Of a stretch of DNA of 43,339 bases, positions 7,938-15,836 are shown one piece after another. Position 1 is the stretch's first letter, and each line of letters begins with the position of its first letter. The notes under the pieces are model-generated. The model searched no databases and was not told the origin of the DNA. It was given only the letters and a program-made list of their open reading frames with translations. The position numbers and the translations under genes are program-made. This DNA comes from Bacillota bacterium (GTDB lineage: Bacteria > Bacillota > Clostridia > Acetivibrionales > DSM-1351), in contig JAEWMS010000064.1 of NCBI GenBank assembly GCA_023393115.1, forward strand, positions 1 to 43,339, read 5' to 3'.

Positions 7938-9179
7938 TTACTTTTTATCAGTCTTCGTTATACTGTCAACTAATTTTACAGGATTAATTATTTTACCTAA
8001 TTCAGCTTTATTAACACTAGATGTTTTTATAGCTTCCTTCCAGAATGTCTCGGGATTAATGTCCGGATTCACCTGACAGGCTAGGGCATACAGGCCTGCA
8101 ACATAAGGAACGGCCCAACTCATTCCACCCTCCCTATAGAAAACATAATCATTTACACCCGTTGGACTGGCAGTGCATCTGGAATCCATTGGTATCAAGA
8201 CCTGTGAATTATCATAGTCAGGCTTCTTTTGTAAAAACAATCCCAATGTATACGAATTAATATCATCTGCACTTTTTAACGGGTTGCGTCCAAGACCTAG
8301 AAATGGATCTGCGCCTACATATACTGTATATATTCCATCTTCTTTTGCTTTTTCTATTGAGGCCAATGCCTTTTCGTACCCATTCATTGTATTTCCTATT
8401 CCCAGTGAAATAGATATCACCTTAATCTTTTTACTCTTCGGTAATGTTTTATTAACTTCAACTATTCGGTCTATGGATTTTGCCAGCCATGTCAGATCCC
8501 ACTTAAATTCACCTTCTCTGAACTCACCATGAGTTTCTGCTATGTAGTAAAGATCAGCTTCGGGTGCGACTCCTACAGATTTCCCCACAGCAATTGAGGC
8601 AACAGCAGGTCCATGCATTTCCGATGTATCCCCAATGTTATGAATTTCTTCATACATTTTTATTCTGTTCTTATATTCTTCATGGTCCACCAACAGTGTC
8701 TGATCAATTATTGCTATTCCAATTCCTTTTCCGGTAACACCCTTTTTATGTAGTTCTCTGATACCCAGTCCTGGATTTTTGCCTAAATCCATAATATTTA
8801 TCGGGTTGAAATCCTTCGGTAATTCGTCAGGCCATTTAGTTTTACTGTCAAAACTTGAAGAAAGCAAGTCTTCAAGCCTATCTGTCAGGTCAAGAAGGGT
8901 AAGATCACTGCTTCTTATATCTACCTGCCACATTTGGTTAGAATTTTTATCATACTTTGGTAACTCAGTCATCTTACCAGGATGAATAAAAGAGAAATCC
9001 GAAGGTCCTGGTCGTCTGACAATAGATATTTTGTTTTTTGGTGATAGCATTGTCCTGTACTCCAGCTCCGGCATTTGCGACTCAGCCTTAACCTTTTGAC
9101 CGGATTGATAAGGACTTACAACCATCGTTCCCACAATAGCAATTGAAATAATTGCACGAAGAATTTTTTTCATTTTCAT
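7938..9179 (-). CDS. Secreted subtilisin-like (S8) serine protease
   Basis: The chosen start is ATG 9179 after GAAAGGTGG; a longer frame to 9236 adds 19 residues without a ribosome site. The protein is 413 residues with a signal peptide (MKMKKILRAIISIAIVGTMV, cleavage near KVKA). The S8 triad is visible: Asp in IGIAIIDQTLL, His in MHGPAVASIA, and Ser in GGMSWAVPYVAG. The Ser block departs from the usual GTSMAxP (GGMSWAVP), and the Asp block lacks the usual DTG, so it is a divergent subtilase. The region between signal and Asp (about 130 residues) may be a pro-region. Substrate unknown. It is transcribed alone. Confidence 0.85.
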   Translation of the reverse strand: MKMKKILRAIISIAIVGTMVVSPYQSGQKVKAESQMPELEYRTMLSPKNKISIVRRPGPSDFSFIHPGKMTELPKYDKNSNQMWQVDIRSSDLTLLDLTDRLEDLLSSSFDSKTKWPDELPKDFNPINIMDLGKNPGLGIRELHKKGVTGKGIGIAIIDQTLLVDHEEYKNRIKMYEEIHNIGDTSEMHGPAVASIAVGKSVGVAPEADLYYIAETHGEFREGEFKWDLTWLAKSIDRIVEVNKTLPKSKKIKVISISLGIGNTMNGYEKALASIEKAKEDGIYTVYVGADPFLGLGRNPLKSADDINSYTLGLFLQKKPDYDNSQVLIPMDSRCTASPTGVNDYVFYREGGMSWAVPYVAGLYALACQVNPDINPETFWKEAIKTSSVNKAELGKIINPVKLVDSITKTDKK

Positions 9180-9274
9180 TTTCCACCTTTCATTAAGTGT
9201 AATAAATAGATAAGATATTTTTACATTTATATCCATCTTATATACACCTTAAGTATGGAAATGGTTCGGTTTAC

Positions 9275-9556
9275 TTAACGTTCTTCATATAGATAATCAA
9301 TAATTTCAGCTTCGGTATTTTCCTCAATAAACCGCATTACTTCATCAAGTACAGCGTTAGCCCGGGTTCTGCTGTCTGAAACACAAGCGGCACCTATTAC
9401 AATTGTCTGGTAGTAATCCAGTTGGTCCACCTCTGCTATTGATATGTTAAATTTGTTGCGGGCTCTTTGTACGAGGCTTTTCACTATCATTCGCTTATCT
9501 TTAAGTGAATGACATTGTGGAGCGTAGAGCTTTACCGTAAGTGATGAAACTACCAT
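9275..9556 (-). CDS. DUF503 family protein (YlxP-like)
   Basis: A 93-residue protein matching the DUF503/YlxP family: LYAPQCHSLKDKRMIVKSL at the N-terminus, then FNISIAEVDQ and the C-terminal IIDYLYEE. In Bacillus the homologue sits in the nusA-infB-rbfA ribosome-maturation operon; here it is away from those genes. It is a small cytoplasmic ferredoxin-like fold without known catalytic residues. GGGAGGAAATA precedes the ATG. It is followed by the S8 protease after about 95 bases and preceded by the LUD gene. Function unknown. Confidence 0.85.
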   Translation of the reverse strand: MVVSSLTVKLYAPQCHSLKDKRMIVKSLVQRARNKFNISIAEVDQLDYYQTIVIGAACVSDSRTRANAVLDEVMRFIEENTEAEIIDYLYEER

Positions 9557-9603
9557 TATTTCCTCCCGAAATACTCTTGCAAATTTTGTGTAAATTCATC
9601 TGA

Positions 9604-10278
9604 TTAATACCCTAATTCTTCCCCAACCAGTATTACTTTTATTCTATCTTTATGCCTCTGGTAAGCCGAAACTACATAATTACAGCATATTCTGCCCGGT
9701 CCTGAGCAGCCTGCAGCCATTTCGGATGCATCGCTGGTAAAGGATATACACTCGCCCTTCTCTTTGCAATAGGTTTGACAGGACAGTCTTGTAGAATTAG
9801 CCGGTGCCGCAGTGGTCTTAACCCTGATAATTGCTTCATCCAAATTCTTTACCAGCTTATTATAACCTGCAACAATAATAACAGATTTGGGTCCGAAGCA
9901 TATGGCGGCAACTCTATTGGAATTCCCATCAACATTATATAATTCCCCGTCCTCAGTTATTGCATTCGAACTGCTTATATAGGCATCTGCAGAGAAGGAG
10001 TCTATAAATATTTTGTTAATTTGTTCATTTGTAAGCCCTTGTTCATAGCGATCCAAGAAACTATATTTTCCTGAACGCAACAGCTCTATAACTCCGCTCT
10101 CAAACAGTGTCATAGCTCCGCCTACAGCCACCGCATCCCCGTCCTTCAACAGTTCTCTTACCTTCTGGGGCACATCGGCCTTTGTTTCAACATAATGTAC
10201 CTGCATATTGTTTTTCTCAAGATTTTTCATGGTCTTACTTATTCTTTTGTCCATTATTGCTTTTGAATTTGCGTCCAT
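9604..10278 (-). CDS. LUD-domain protein (lactate-utilisation family, DUF1121 type)
   Basis: The start is ATG 10278 (MDANSKAIMDKR) with a GGGGGGG tract about 10 bases upstream; the frame to 10326 is an overlap with the previous gene. The protein is 224 residues. The LUD pattern is seen in DGDAVAVGGAMTLFESGV, SSNAITEDGELYN, NRVAAICFGPKSVI and VKTTAAPANSTRL. A Cys-rich C-terminus follows (CQTYCKEKGEC and CSGPGRICCNY), typical of the stand-alone clostridial family. LutABC partners are not adjacent, so a role in lactate oxidation is not shown. It lies 28 bases after the DUF1653 gene, probably in one transcript. Confidence 0.85.
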   Translation of the reverse strand: MDANSKAIMDKRISKTMKNLEKNNMQVHYVETKADVPQKVRELLKDGDAVAVGGAMTLFESGVIELLRSGKYSFLDRYEQGLTNEQINKIFIDSFSADAYISSSNAITEDGELYNVDGNSNRVAAICFGPKSVIIVAGYNKLVKNLDEAIIRVKTTAAPANSTRLSCQTYCKEKGECISFTSDASEMAAGCSGPGRICCNYVVSAYQRHKDRIKVILVGEELGY

Positions 10279-10306
10279 AAAACTGTTGCCCCCCCTATGT
10301 CTTTTA

Positions 10307-10522
10307 TTATTCCTCAATATATTCAAATCTTCTAAAGGTTAGACCGTCCCGTTCAATTATTTCATTCCACATGGCTGCAGGTCGTACCCATATGCCCATT
10401 TCTCCATATAGAGCCTGGTAAACTACCATCTCCTCAAGGGTTTCACTGTGTTTGGCAATATAAAGCACTCTGTATTCATTACCTTTAAAATGCCTGTATT
10501 TTCCTGGTTTGACTTGTACCAT
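10307..10522 (-). CDS. DUF1653 family small protein
   Basis: With ATG 10522 (AAAGGAGA 6 bases upstream) the protein is 71 residues. It fits the DUF1653 pattern: KPGKYRHFKGNEYRVLYIAK, then ETLEEMVVYQALYG, IWVRP and the C-terminal FRRFEYIEE. The upstream extension to 10576 has no ribosome site. DUF1653 proteins are small cytoplasmic beta-rich proteins of unknown function. It is flanked by YaiI and LUD on the same strand, so likely co-transcribed. Confidence 0.85.
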   Translation of the reverse strand: MVQVKPGKYRHFKGNEYRVLYIAKHSETLEEMVVYQALYGEMGIWVRPAAMWNEIIERDGLTFRRFEYIEE

Positions 10523-10598
10523 ATTAGTCTCCTTTTCACTATCCACTGCCTTAATAAATTCCAGCTTGCAGAGCAAGCTTTCAATAACTTTTCACCAT

Positions 10599-11054
10599 TC
10601 ACTTTTCACCATTCGCTGAATCAGCTTCTTCTAGAAGCTGATTTAGCGCCTTTTCAAAGGCCTCATCATTTTCCTTCGACCGTTTTTTTATGGAACCGGT
10701 TCTGCCCCCGGCTCTACGGACCTTCTGACCTAGATGCCTTTCAAACAGCAGCCTGTCTATGTTATCATCGTTATAGACAAGTCCATTCTGATTTAAGACT
10801 TTGGCCCCCTTGCCCAGGCCCATGGCCGCAACTCCGTAATCCTGCGTTACCACTATATCACCGCGTTTAAGAAGATTTATAAGTTTTATATCAACGCTGT
10901 CCCTTGCTTTGTCAACAATTACTACGGTACTGTAGCCGTCAAAGAGTTCATGACTGGTATCTATTATCATTGTCACAGGTATGCCGCGTTTTTTTGCATT
11001 TTTAACTATTATATCCTTAACCGGGCATGCATCGGCATCAACGAGAATCTGAAT
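10599..11054 (-). CDS. YaiI/YqxD family protein (UPF0178), apparent ATT start
   Basis: UPF0178 (DUF188) protein, PIN-like fold. Motifs: ILVDADACPVKDI near the N-terminus, VVTQDYGVAAMGLGKGA, and the tail RRAGGRTGSIKKRSKEND. The first ATG (11072) has no ribosome site. A perfect GGGAGG sits just downstream of it, 7 bases before an ATT at 11054, which would give a protein starting IQILVDADA, close to the usual family start MxILVDADACPV. I therefore place the start at ATT 11054 (151 residues); with ATG 11072 it would be 157. The biochemical role is unknown. It lies about 50 bases after the LacI gene, same strand. Confidence 0.8.
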   Translation of the reverse strand: MQILVDADACPVKDIIVKNAKKRGIPVTMIIDTSHELFDGYSTVVIVDKARDSVDIKLINLLKRGDIVVTQDYGVAAMGLGKGAKVLNQNGLVYNDDNIDRLLFERHLGQKVRRAGGRTGSIKKRSKENDEAFEKALNQLLEEADSANGEK

Positions 11055-11104
11055 AAAGCCACCTCCCGACATAATAATTTAAACATTTTGAATTAATATT
11101 AATC

Positions 11105-12118
11105 TCAGATTATTTTAACCGATTGCCTCTTTATGATATCAGCTGACAGAAGGATTTTTTCTGTGGGCTCTCCCTTATTATTAATTTTATTTAGTAATTT
11201 TGCCACTGCTCTTCTACCCATTATTTCCTTCTGAACCCTCATCGTAGTCAGCTCAGGAGTGATATTTCTTGAAGTTTCAATATCATCAAAGCCCATAATG
11301 GATACTTCATCCGGTATAGCTACCCCCATGTTTGACAATATCTTCACCATTATGACAGCCTCTGCATCATTACAGCAAAAGAATGCTGTTGGCATACTGC
11401 TGTTGCTCTTCATATTATTAATTATTGCTGCTACTTCTTCACCTGGTGCATTCTCGAGCTTACGGTTCACTATGGAATATTCCGGTTTATTAACCAGTTT
11501 ATATTCTCCTAAAGCTTTCAGAAAGCCTTGATACCTGTCATAGAAGCTCACAGAGGCATATATATCCCCTAAAAATCCGATACGGGTATGGCCTGACTTT
11601 ATCAGATGTTGGGTAGCGAGATATCCGCCGCATTGATTATCAGTGAGTACGCAATCCAGAACAAGATCATCAAAATAGTTATCCACCATGACAATGGGCA
11701 GATCATATGACAATAGGGCATTTGTAGTCTTACGGGATATTCTCCCCAGGGTAATTATGCCTGAAACCATTCCATCTTTTATGCAGTTGGGAGTTTCAAA
11801 AACTTCATCGTTTTCATCATAGTAATGGATTATTGTATTGACGTTATTCTTTTTTGCTTCGTCCTCAATACCAAGTTGTATAAAACTGAAAAAGCCTATG
11901 GAATCTCTGGTACACTTGGCAATAACAAGGCACAGATTTCTTGTTGCAGGCTGTCTGGCATTATTCTTATATTTGTATCCCAGTTTTTCAGCCTCGGCTT
12001 CTATTGCTTTTCTGGTGGCTTCACTTATTCCCGGCATACCGCGTAAAGCCAACGAAACTGTATTTTTAGAAATACCCAGCTTGAGCGCAATGGAATCCAT
12101 CGTTACTTTTTTTGGCAT
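11105..12118 (-). CDS. LacI-family transcriptional regulator
   Basis: The start is ATG 12118 after GGAGGAACT; the longer frame to 12169 is unsupported. The protein is 337 residues. The N-terminal LacI helix-turn-helix and hinge helix (VTMDSIALKLGISKNTVSLA, ATRKAIEAEAEKLGYKYK) are followed by a periplasmic-binding-like sensor domain (LCLVIAKCTRD to the C-terminus, with VDNYFDDLVLDCVLTDN, FLGDIYASVSFYDRYQGF and SIMGFDDIE). It is divergent from the GH130 phosphorylase with a 255-base shared spacer that holds a candidate operator, so it probably senses a mannose-containing sugar and represses that gene. The effector is inferred from context only. Confidence 0.92.
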   Translation of the reverse strand: MPKKVTMDSIALKLGISKNTVSLALRGMPGISEATRKAIEAEAEKLGYKYKNNARQPATRNLCLVIAKCTRDSIGFFSFIQLGIEDEAKKNNVNTIIHYYDENDEVFETPNCIKDGMVSGIITLGRISRKTTNALLSYDLPIVMVDNYFDDLVLDCVLTDNQCGGYLATQHLIKSGHTRIGFLGDIYASVSFYDRYQGFLKALGEYKLVNKPEYSIVNRKLENAPGEEVAAIINNMKSNSSMPTAFFCCNDAEAVIMVKILSNMGVAIPDEVSIMGFDDIETSRNITPELTTMRVQKEIMGRRAVAKLLNKINNKGEPTEKILLSADIIKRQSVKII

Positions 12119-12173
12119 AGTTCCTCCGTTGTGAAGATTATATAATGAATTATAGCATAAAAAAACCAATCTT

Positions 12174-12184
12174 AAAACGGTTTT
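12174..12184. promoter_or_regulatory. Candidate LacI-type operator
   Basis: AAAACGGTTTT is a short palindrome with a central CG, like LacI-family operators. It lies 56 bases from the LacI start and about 190 bases upstream of the phosphorylase start, in their shared spacer. The site is short, and flanking symmetry is limited (CTTAAAACGGTTTTGTAA). It is assigned by form and place only. Confidence 0.4.
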
Positions 12185-12373
12185 GTAATATTACAAACAA
12201 TATTACTTTTTACTTTACATTTACCAATTTATTAAGTAACATAATATTACAGACATCGTTGTTAAGAAATTGCTCCTTTATCCGCCCCATTGCGAAGAAG
12301 GATATAAAATTTCATTACATGTTGTAGCCACTACACGGCTCAAAGCCACATACTGCGTCTTATGGAGGTTAAT

Positions 12374-13564
12374 ATGGTTTTTGACGAGAGATTAAATTAT
12401 TTGGTTCAAACGCATAATCATTTAATTCAAAGAAAAAATGAAAAGCTTAAGGACAGAAACGGTATCTTCGACAGGTATAAGTATCCCGTTATTACAGCTG
12501 ATCACACACCGCTTTTCTGGAGGTACGATTTAAACCAAGAGACAAATCCATATCTTATGGAACGTATTGGAGTTAACTGTGCCTTTAATCCGGGTGCTAT
12601 TGAACTGGACGGTAAGATTCTCCTTGTAGTCCGTGTAGAGGGAAATGACAGAAAATCTTTTTTTGCCGTGGCAGAAAGCGACAGCGGAATTGATAACTTC
12701 AACTTCTGGGACTATCCCGTAGTAATGCCGGAAACTGATAACCCGGATATAAATGTTTATGATATGAGACTGGTAAAGCATGAAGACGGTTGGATATATG
12801 GACTCTTTTGCACTGAAAGGAAAGATCCGGATGCGCCTTTTGGAGATACCTCAAGTGCAGTCGCTGCCTGTGGTATAGCAAGAACAAGGGATTTGAAGAC
12901 CTGGGAGCGGCTGCCTGATCTGAAGACAACATCACCTCAGCAGCGCAACGTCGTACTTCATCCAGAGTTCATTAACGGTAAATATGCCTTGTACACCAGG
13001 CCCCAGGATGGTTTTATAGAAACGGGCAAGGGCGGTGGCATAGGCTTCGGTTTCACAGACAGTATGGAAAACCCACGTGTAGATGAAGAAATTCTGATGG
13101 AATGTAAGGAATATCACACAATAAAAGAAGTTAAAAACGGACAGGGCCCTGCACCCATAAAAACGTCCAAAGGCTGGCTCCATATTGCACACGGAGTACG
13201 AAATACCGCAGCCGGACTACGCTACGTTGTATATGCTTTTCTGTCTGACCTTGAACACCCCGAGCAGGTCATAAAACGCCCCGGAGGCTTTTTGATAGCT
13301 CCTGAGGGTGAAGAGAGGATTGGCGATGTTTCCAATGTTATTTTCTGCAATGGTGCCGTTGTAAGGGGTAACGGAGAAATATTCATTTATTATGCCTCTT
13401 CTGACACCAGATGCCATGTTGCAACTACAACCGTTGATAAGATGCTGGATTACGTTATGAATACTCCCGAGGACCCGTTAAGAAGCTATGCCTGCGTACA
13501 GCAAAGGATTGAACTTATTTCAAAAAACCTTGAACTGATAAGAGGTAAGAAGATCGAGCTCTAA
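12374..13564 (+). CDS. GH130 4-O-beta-D-mannosyl-D-glucose phosphorylase
   Basis: ATG 12374 is preceded by GGAGG at 6 bases; the ATG at 12362 lies before that site. The protein is 396 residues, typical of GH130 subfamily 1. It phosphorolyses beta-1,4-mannosyl-glucose to mannose-1-phosphate and glucose in the cytoplasm. Family blocks seen include FNPGAIELDGKILLVVRVEG, DMRLVKHEDGWIYGLFCTE, RNVVLHPEFINGKYALYTRP, QDGFIETGKGGGIG, AHGVRNTAAGLRYVVY and YYASSDTR. The general-acid Asp of the family is expected in the NVYDMRL block. Substrate specificity is inferred from resemblance to the mannosylglucose phosphorylases rather than mannooligosaccharide phosphorylases, and needs assay. No mannan transporter or epimerase is adjacent. 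It is divergent from LacI. Confidence 0.87.
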   Translation: MVFDERLNYLVQTHNHLIQRKNEKLKDRNGIFDRYKYPVITADHTPLFWRYDLNQETNPYLMERIGVNCAFNPGAIELDGKILLVVRVEGNDRKSFFAVAESDSGIDNFNFWDYPVVMPETDNPDINVYDMRLVKHEDGWIYGLFCTERKDPDAPFGDTSSAVAACGIARTRDLKTWERLPDLKTTSPQQRNVVLHPEFINGKYALYTRPQDGFIETGKGGGIGFGFTDSMENPRVDEEILMECKEYHTIKEVKNGQGPAPIKTSKGWLHIAHGVRNTAAGLRYVVYAFLSDLEHPEQVIKRPGGFLIAPEGEERIGDVSNVIFCNGAVVRGNGEIFIYYASSDTRCHVATTTVDKMLDYVMNTPEDPLRSYACVQQRIELISKNLELIRGKKIEL

Positions 13565-13614
13565 CATATGGAAACAATAAAATCGAGGATTTTTGATAAT
13601 ATCGGATCTCTTTA

Positions 13615-14703
13615 CTAAAAGCATCTTAATAGCTCTGATAGTGCTATTTCCGAAGCCAACTGTATCCTCAAACGGTCACCCACTTTTGAGTCCAAGGGTT
13701 TTCCAGTTAGTATCCTTTTATTTAGCGTTTTCTCCATTACCTCCCATTGTGTTTTAGTCTCAACTACTTTTTCCAAAAGGAGTTCCGGGTCTTCTGAATA
13801 ATCCAGTTCACCCTTGTTAAGATTTATATAATCAAGCAGAATAGCTCTGGAACCATGCAGCATCCAAATATCAAAGCTTACTCTATCAAGGACAGGCCAG
13901 CCTACAGTATTGTAATAATTCTCCAAGCTGAATTGCTCATCACACAACCCGGCAAACTGTTTAATGGCCTGTTTGCCATAATACCTTGTATATGGTCCGT
14001 CCTGTATCTGGTTAGCCCCAAAATTTTCTGACATTTTATGGAAAAGATCTGCAACATCCTTTTTGAACTCTTCCCCACTGAGTTGCTCCTCATTAAACTC
14101 CAGGGTGCAGCATCTCATGTAATGGCTTAGAGCTCTTTCCATATCACTTTTTGGTATGATTCCTATCTGATGGTTAAACTCATACGGGACATAATTATCC
14201 ATCATTACTGTATAAGGAAGTTTTTCAACATAATAGAAATATTCTTTATCATGGTGTAAAATAATAAAATTGTGATCCTCAACAGCAGGGCTATAATCAT
14301 TGATATCATAAGCAGGATCATATCTTCTGTAAAAGCTTAATACTTCAAATACTGTAGTTACAATTACCATATGACCTTGATTTAAAAGTTCTTCAATAAA
14401 CCTTACAGATTCCCGGTCACCTTCCCTGAGATATGTATTGACTTTAACATATTTTGTCCATAAGGTGGTGATATTTCTGCTCAAATTATACATGCGGTAG
14501 CTTCCTGTTGTCCTGTTAATCCAGAAGGTTGGATTGATATCCCTTATGAACAGGGCTACAATTTGCTTTTTATTCATTTTAAATTGATTCAGAAGTATGT
14601 TGTAAACAGAGGACTCAAAACAGTTTAACTGCATTGAAAACATGTCTCTTGTTCCGTCTTTCTCGGTAAAAAAGCTTAAATCCTTCAAATCCGACTCCAT
14701 CAT
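13615..14703 (-). CDS. BtrH-like N-terminal domain protein of unknown function
   Basis: A 362-residue cytoplasmic protein with no signal peptide or membrane helix. The N-terminus (LNCFESSVYNILLNQF, Cys near residue 28) and the later HNFIILHHDKEYFYYVE fit the butirosin biosynthesis BtrH-type cysteine-acyltransferase/peptidase-like fold, with a Cys and a His as putative active residues. BtrH proteins transfer acyl or aminoacyl groups in natural product pathways, and related ones occur beside peptide synthetases. None is adjacent here. The C-terminal half (about residues 200-360) is helical and unassigned. It lies between the GH130 gene (convergent) and the arabinan operon. The family call is from motif resemblance. 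Confidence 0.5.
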   Translation of the reverse strand: MMESDLKDLSFFTEKDGTRDMFSMQLNCFESSVYNILLNQFKMNKKQIVALFIRDINPTFWINRTTGSYRMYNLSRNITTLWTKYVKVNTYLREGDRESVRFIEELLNQGHMVIVTTVFEVLSFYRRYDPAYDINDYSPAVEDHNFIILHHDKEYFYYVEKLPYTVMMDNYVPYEFNHQIGIIPKSDMERALSHYMRCCTLEFNEEQLSGEEFKKDVADLFHKMSENFGANQIQDGPYTRYYGKQAIKQFAGLCDEQFSLENYYNTVGWPVLDRVSFDIWMLHGSRAILLDYINLNKGELDYSEDPELLLEKVVETKTQWEVMEKTLNKRILTGKPLDSKVGDRLRIQLASEIALSELLRCF

Positions 14704-14798
14704 TCCTATGTATCCCCCATTTATATTATTACATTATTTTTCAATTAACCTAATTTTATACCATTTTGTATGTTATTACAATTTCATTTTTATATAAA

Positions 14799-14825
14799 AG
14801 GCACTACAGATTAGCTGTAGTGCCT
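14799..14825 (-). terminator. Rho-independent terminator of the arabinan operon
   Basis: An 11-bp perfect stem, AGGCACTACAG (14799-14809) with CTGTAGTGCCT (14815-14825), closes a 5-base loop. Read on the minus strand it is followed by TTTTATAT. It lies 24 bases after the stop of the arabinofuranosidase gene and marks the 3' end of the operon running from the binding-protein gene. Confidence 0.8.
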
Positions 14826-14848
14826 CCACCTTGCACAAATAACTCGTT

Positions 14849-15796
14849 TTAGTTCTCTCCGGGGGTTCCGAAGTCAGGTGATCCATCTTCGTTCCAAAAC
14901 AGTTCCTTTACAAAAGTATGTCTGTTTGGATCGTAAAGGGGGTCACCTACTATTTCCTTATAGGTACGTGCATGATAAACCAGAATATCTTTTGCCCCAT
15001 CTTCTGATACAGTGAAGCTGTTGTGTCCCGGACCGTACTGCCCTGTTTCCTCATTTGTCATAAACACAGGCTCGGCAACTTTGGACCAGGCTGACCCGTC
15101 CAGCAGGTCAGCATCTTCGTCGATATCTAGCAGACCCATACAATAGTTGAAGTCTGTAGCACTTGCAGAATAGCTGACAAATATTTTTCCATTTCGCTTT
15201 ATTACTGCCGGCCCCTCGTTTACATAAAACCCAACCTGCTCCCAGTCATAGGATGGAGTTGTAATCATAACAGCCTTTGTTGCTATAGTCCATGGATTTT
15301 TCATTTCTGCAATATATAGATTAGAGATGTTCCTGCGCTTTTCTGCCCAGATAAGATACCTTTTTCCCTTGTGCTCGAAGGTCGTGGCATCAAGTGAAAA
15401 GTCTGTAAAAGCAGTGCTGTCATTTTCACTTTGAATCCTACCTTTTTCCACCCACCTGTCATTGATGGGATCTGAGCCGGTACACTCCAGTACATAAGGC
15501 CTTATTTTCCATATATCTTCTGCTTCTCCGGCAGCATAGAAGATGTACCATTTGCCATTAATATTATGAATTTCAGGCGCCCATATGTGCTTACTCATTA
15601 CGCCGCTATCATGCTTTCTCCATACTACAGTAGGCTCACTGTTGGCCAGACCATCAATAGTACTTGACCTTCTGATTTCAATTCTGTCATATTCCGGAAC
15701 TGAAGCAGTAAAGTAGAAAAAGCCATCCAAATGTTTGTATACCCACGGATCTGCCCTTTGCTCTATAAGGGGCTTGGTTATCATTTTTCCAGTCAT
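14849..15796 (-). CDS. GH43 alpha-L-arabinofuranosidase/exo-arabinanase (cytoplasmic)
   Basis: A 315-residue single-domain GH43 five-bladed propeller enzyme without signal peptide. The expected acidic triad is visible: catalytic base Asp in RADPWVY (about residue 16), pKa-modulating Asp in FSLDATTF, and general acid Glu in NEGPAV. Other family blocks are YYFTASVPEYDRIEIRR-like and GPGHNSF (active-site His). It most resembles the exo-acting arabinofuranosidase group and would trim arabinose from imported oligosaccharides. It is the last gene of the operon (41-base gap from the upstream GH43), with AAGGGTG before the ATG. Xylosidase activity cannot be excluded from sequence. Confidence 0.85.
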   Translation of the reverse strand: MTGKMITKPLIEQRADPWVYKHLDGFFYFTASVPEYDRIEIRRSSTIDGLANSEPTVVWRKHDSGVMSKHIWAPEIHNINGKWYIFYAAGEAEDIWKIRPYVLECTGSDPINDRWVEKGRIQSENDSTAFTDFSLDATTFEHKGKRYLIWAEKRRNISNLYIAEMKNPWTIATKAVMITTPSYDWEQVGFYVNEGPAVIKRNGKIFVSYSASATDFNYCMGLLDIDEDADLLDGSAWSKVAEPVFMTNEETGQYGPGHNSFTVSEDGAKDILVYHARTYKEIVGDPLYDPNRHTFVKELFWNEDGSPDFGTPGEN

Positions 15797-15836
15797 TATG
15801 TCATCACCCTTGTTTTTATCTTAGTCTGAATTTTTT

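Noticed and set aside
10448..10870. 140-residue plus-strand frame
   Set aside because: Antisense to DUF1653 and YaiI, with no start signal.
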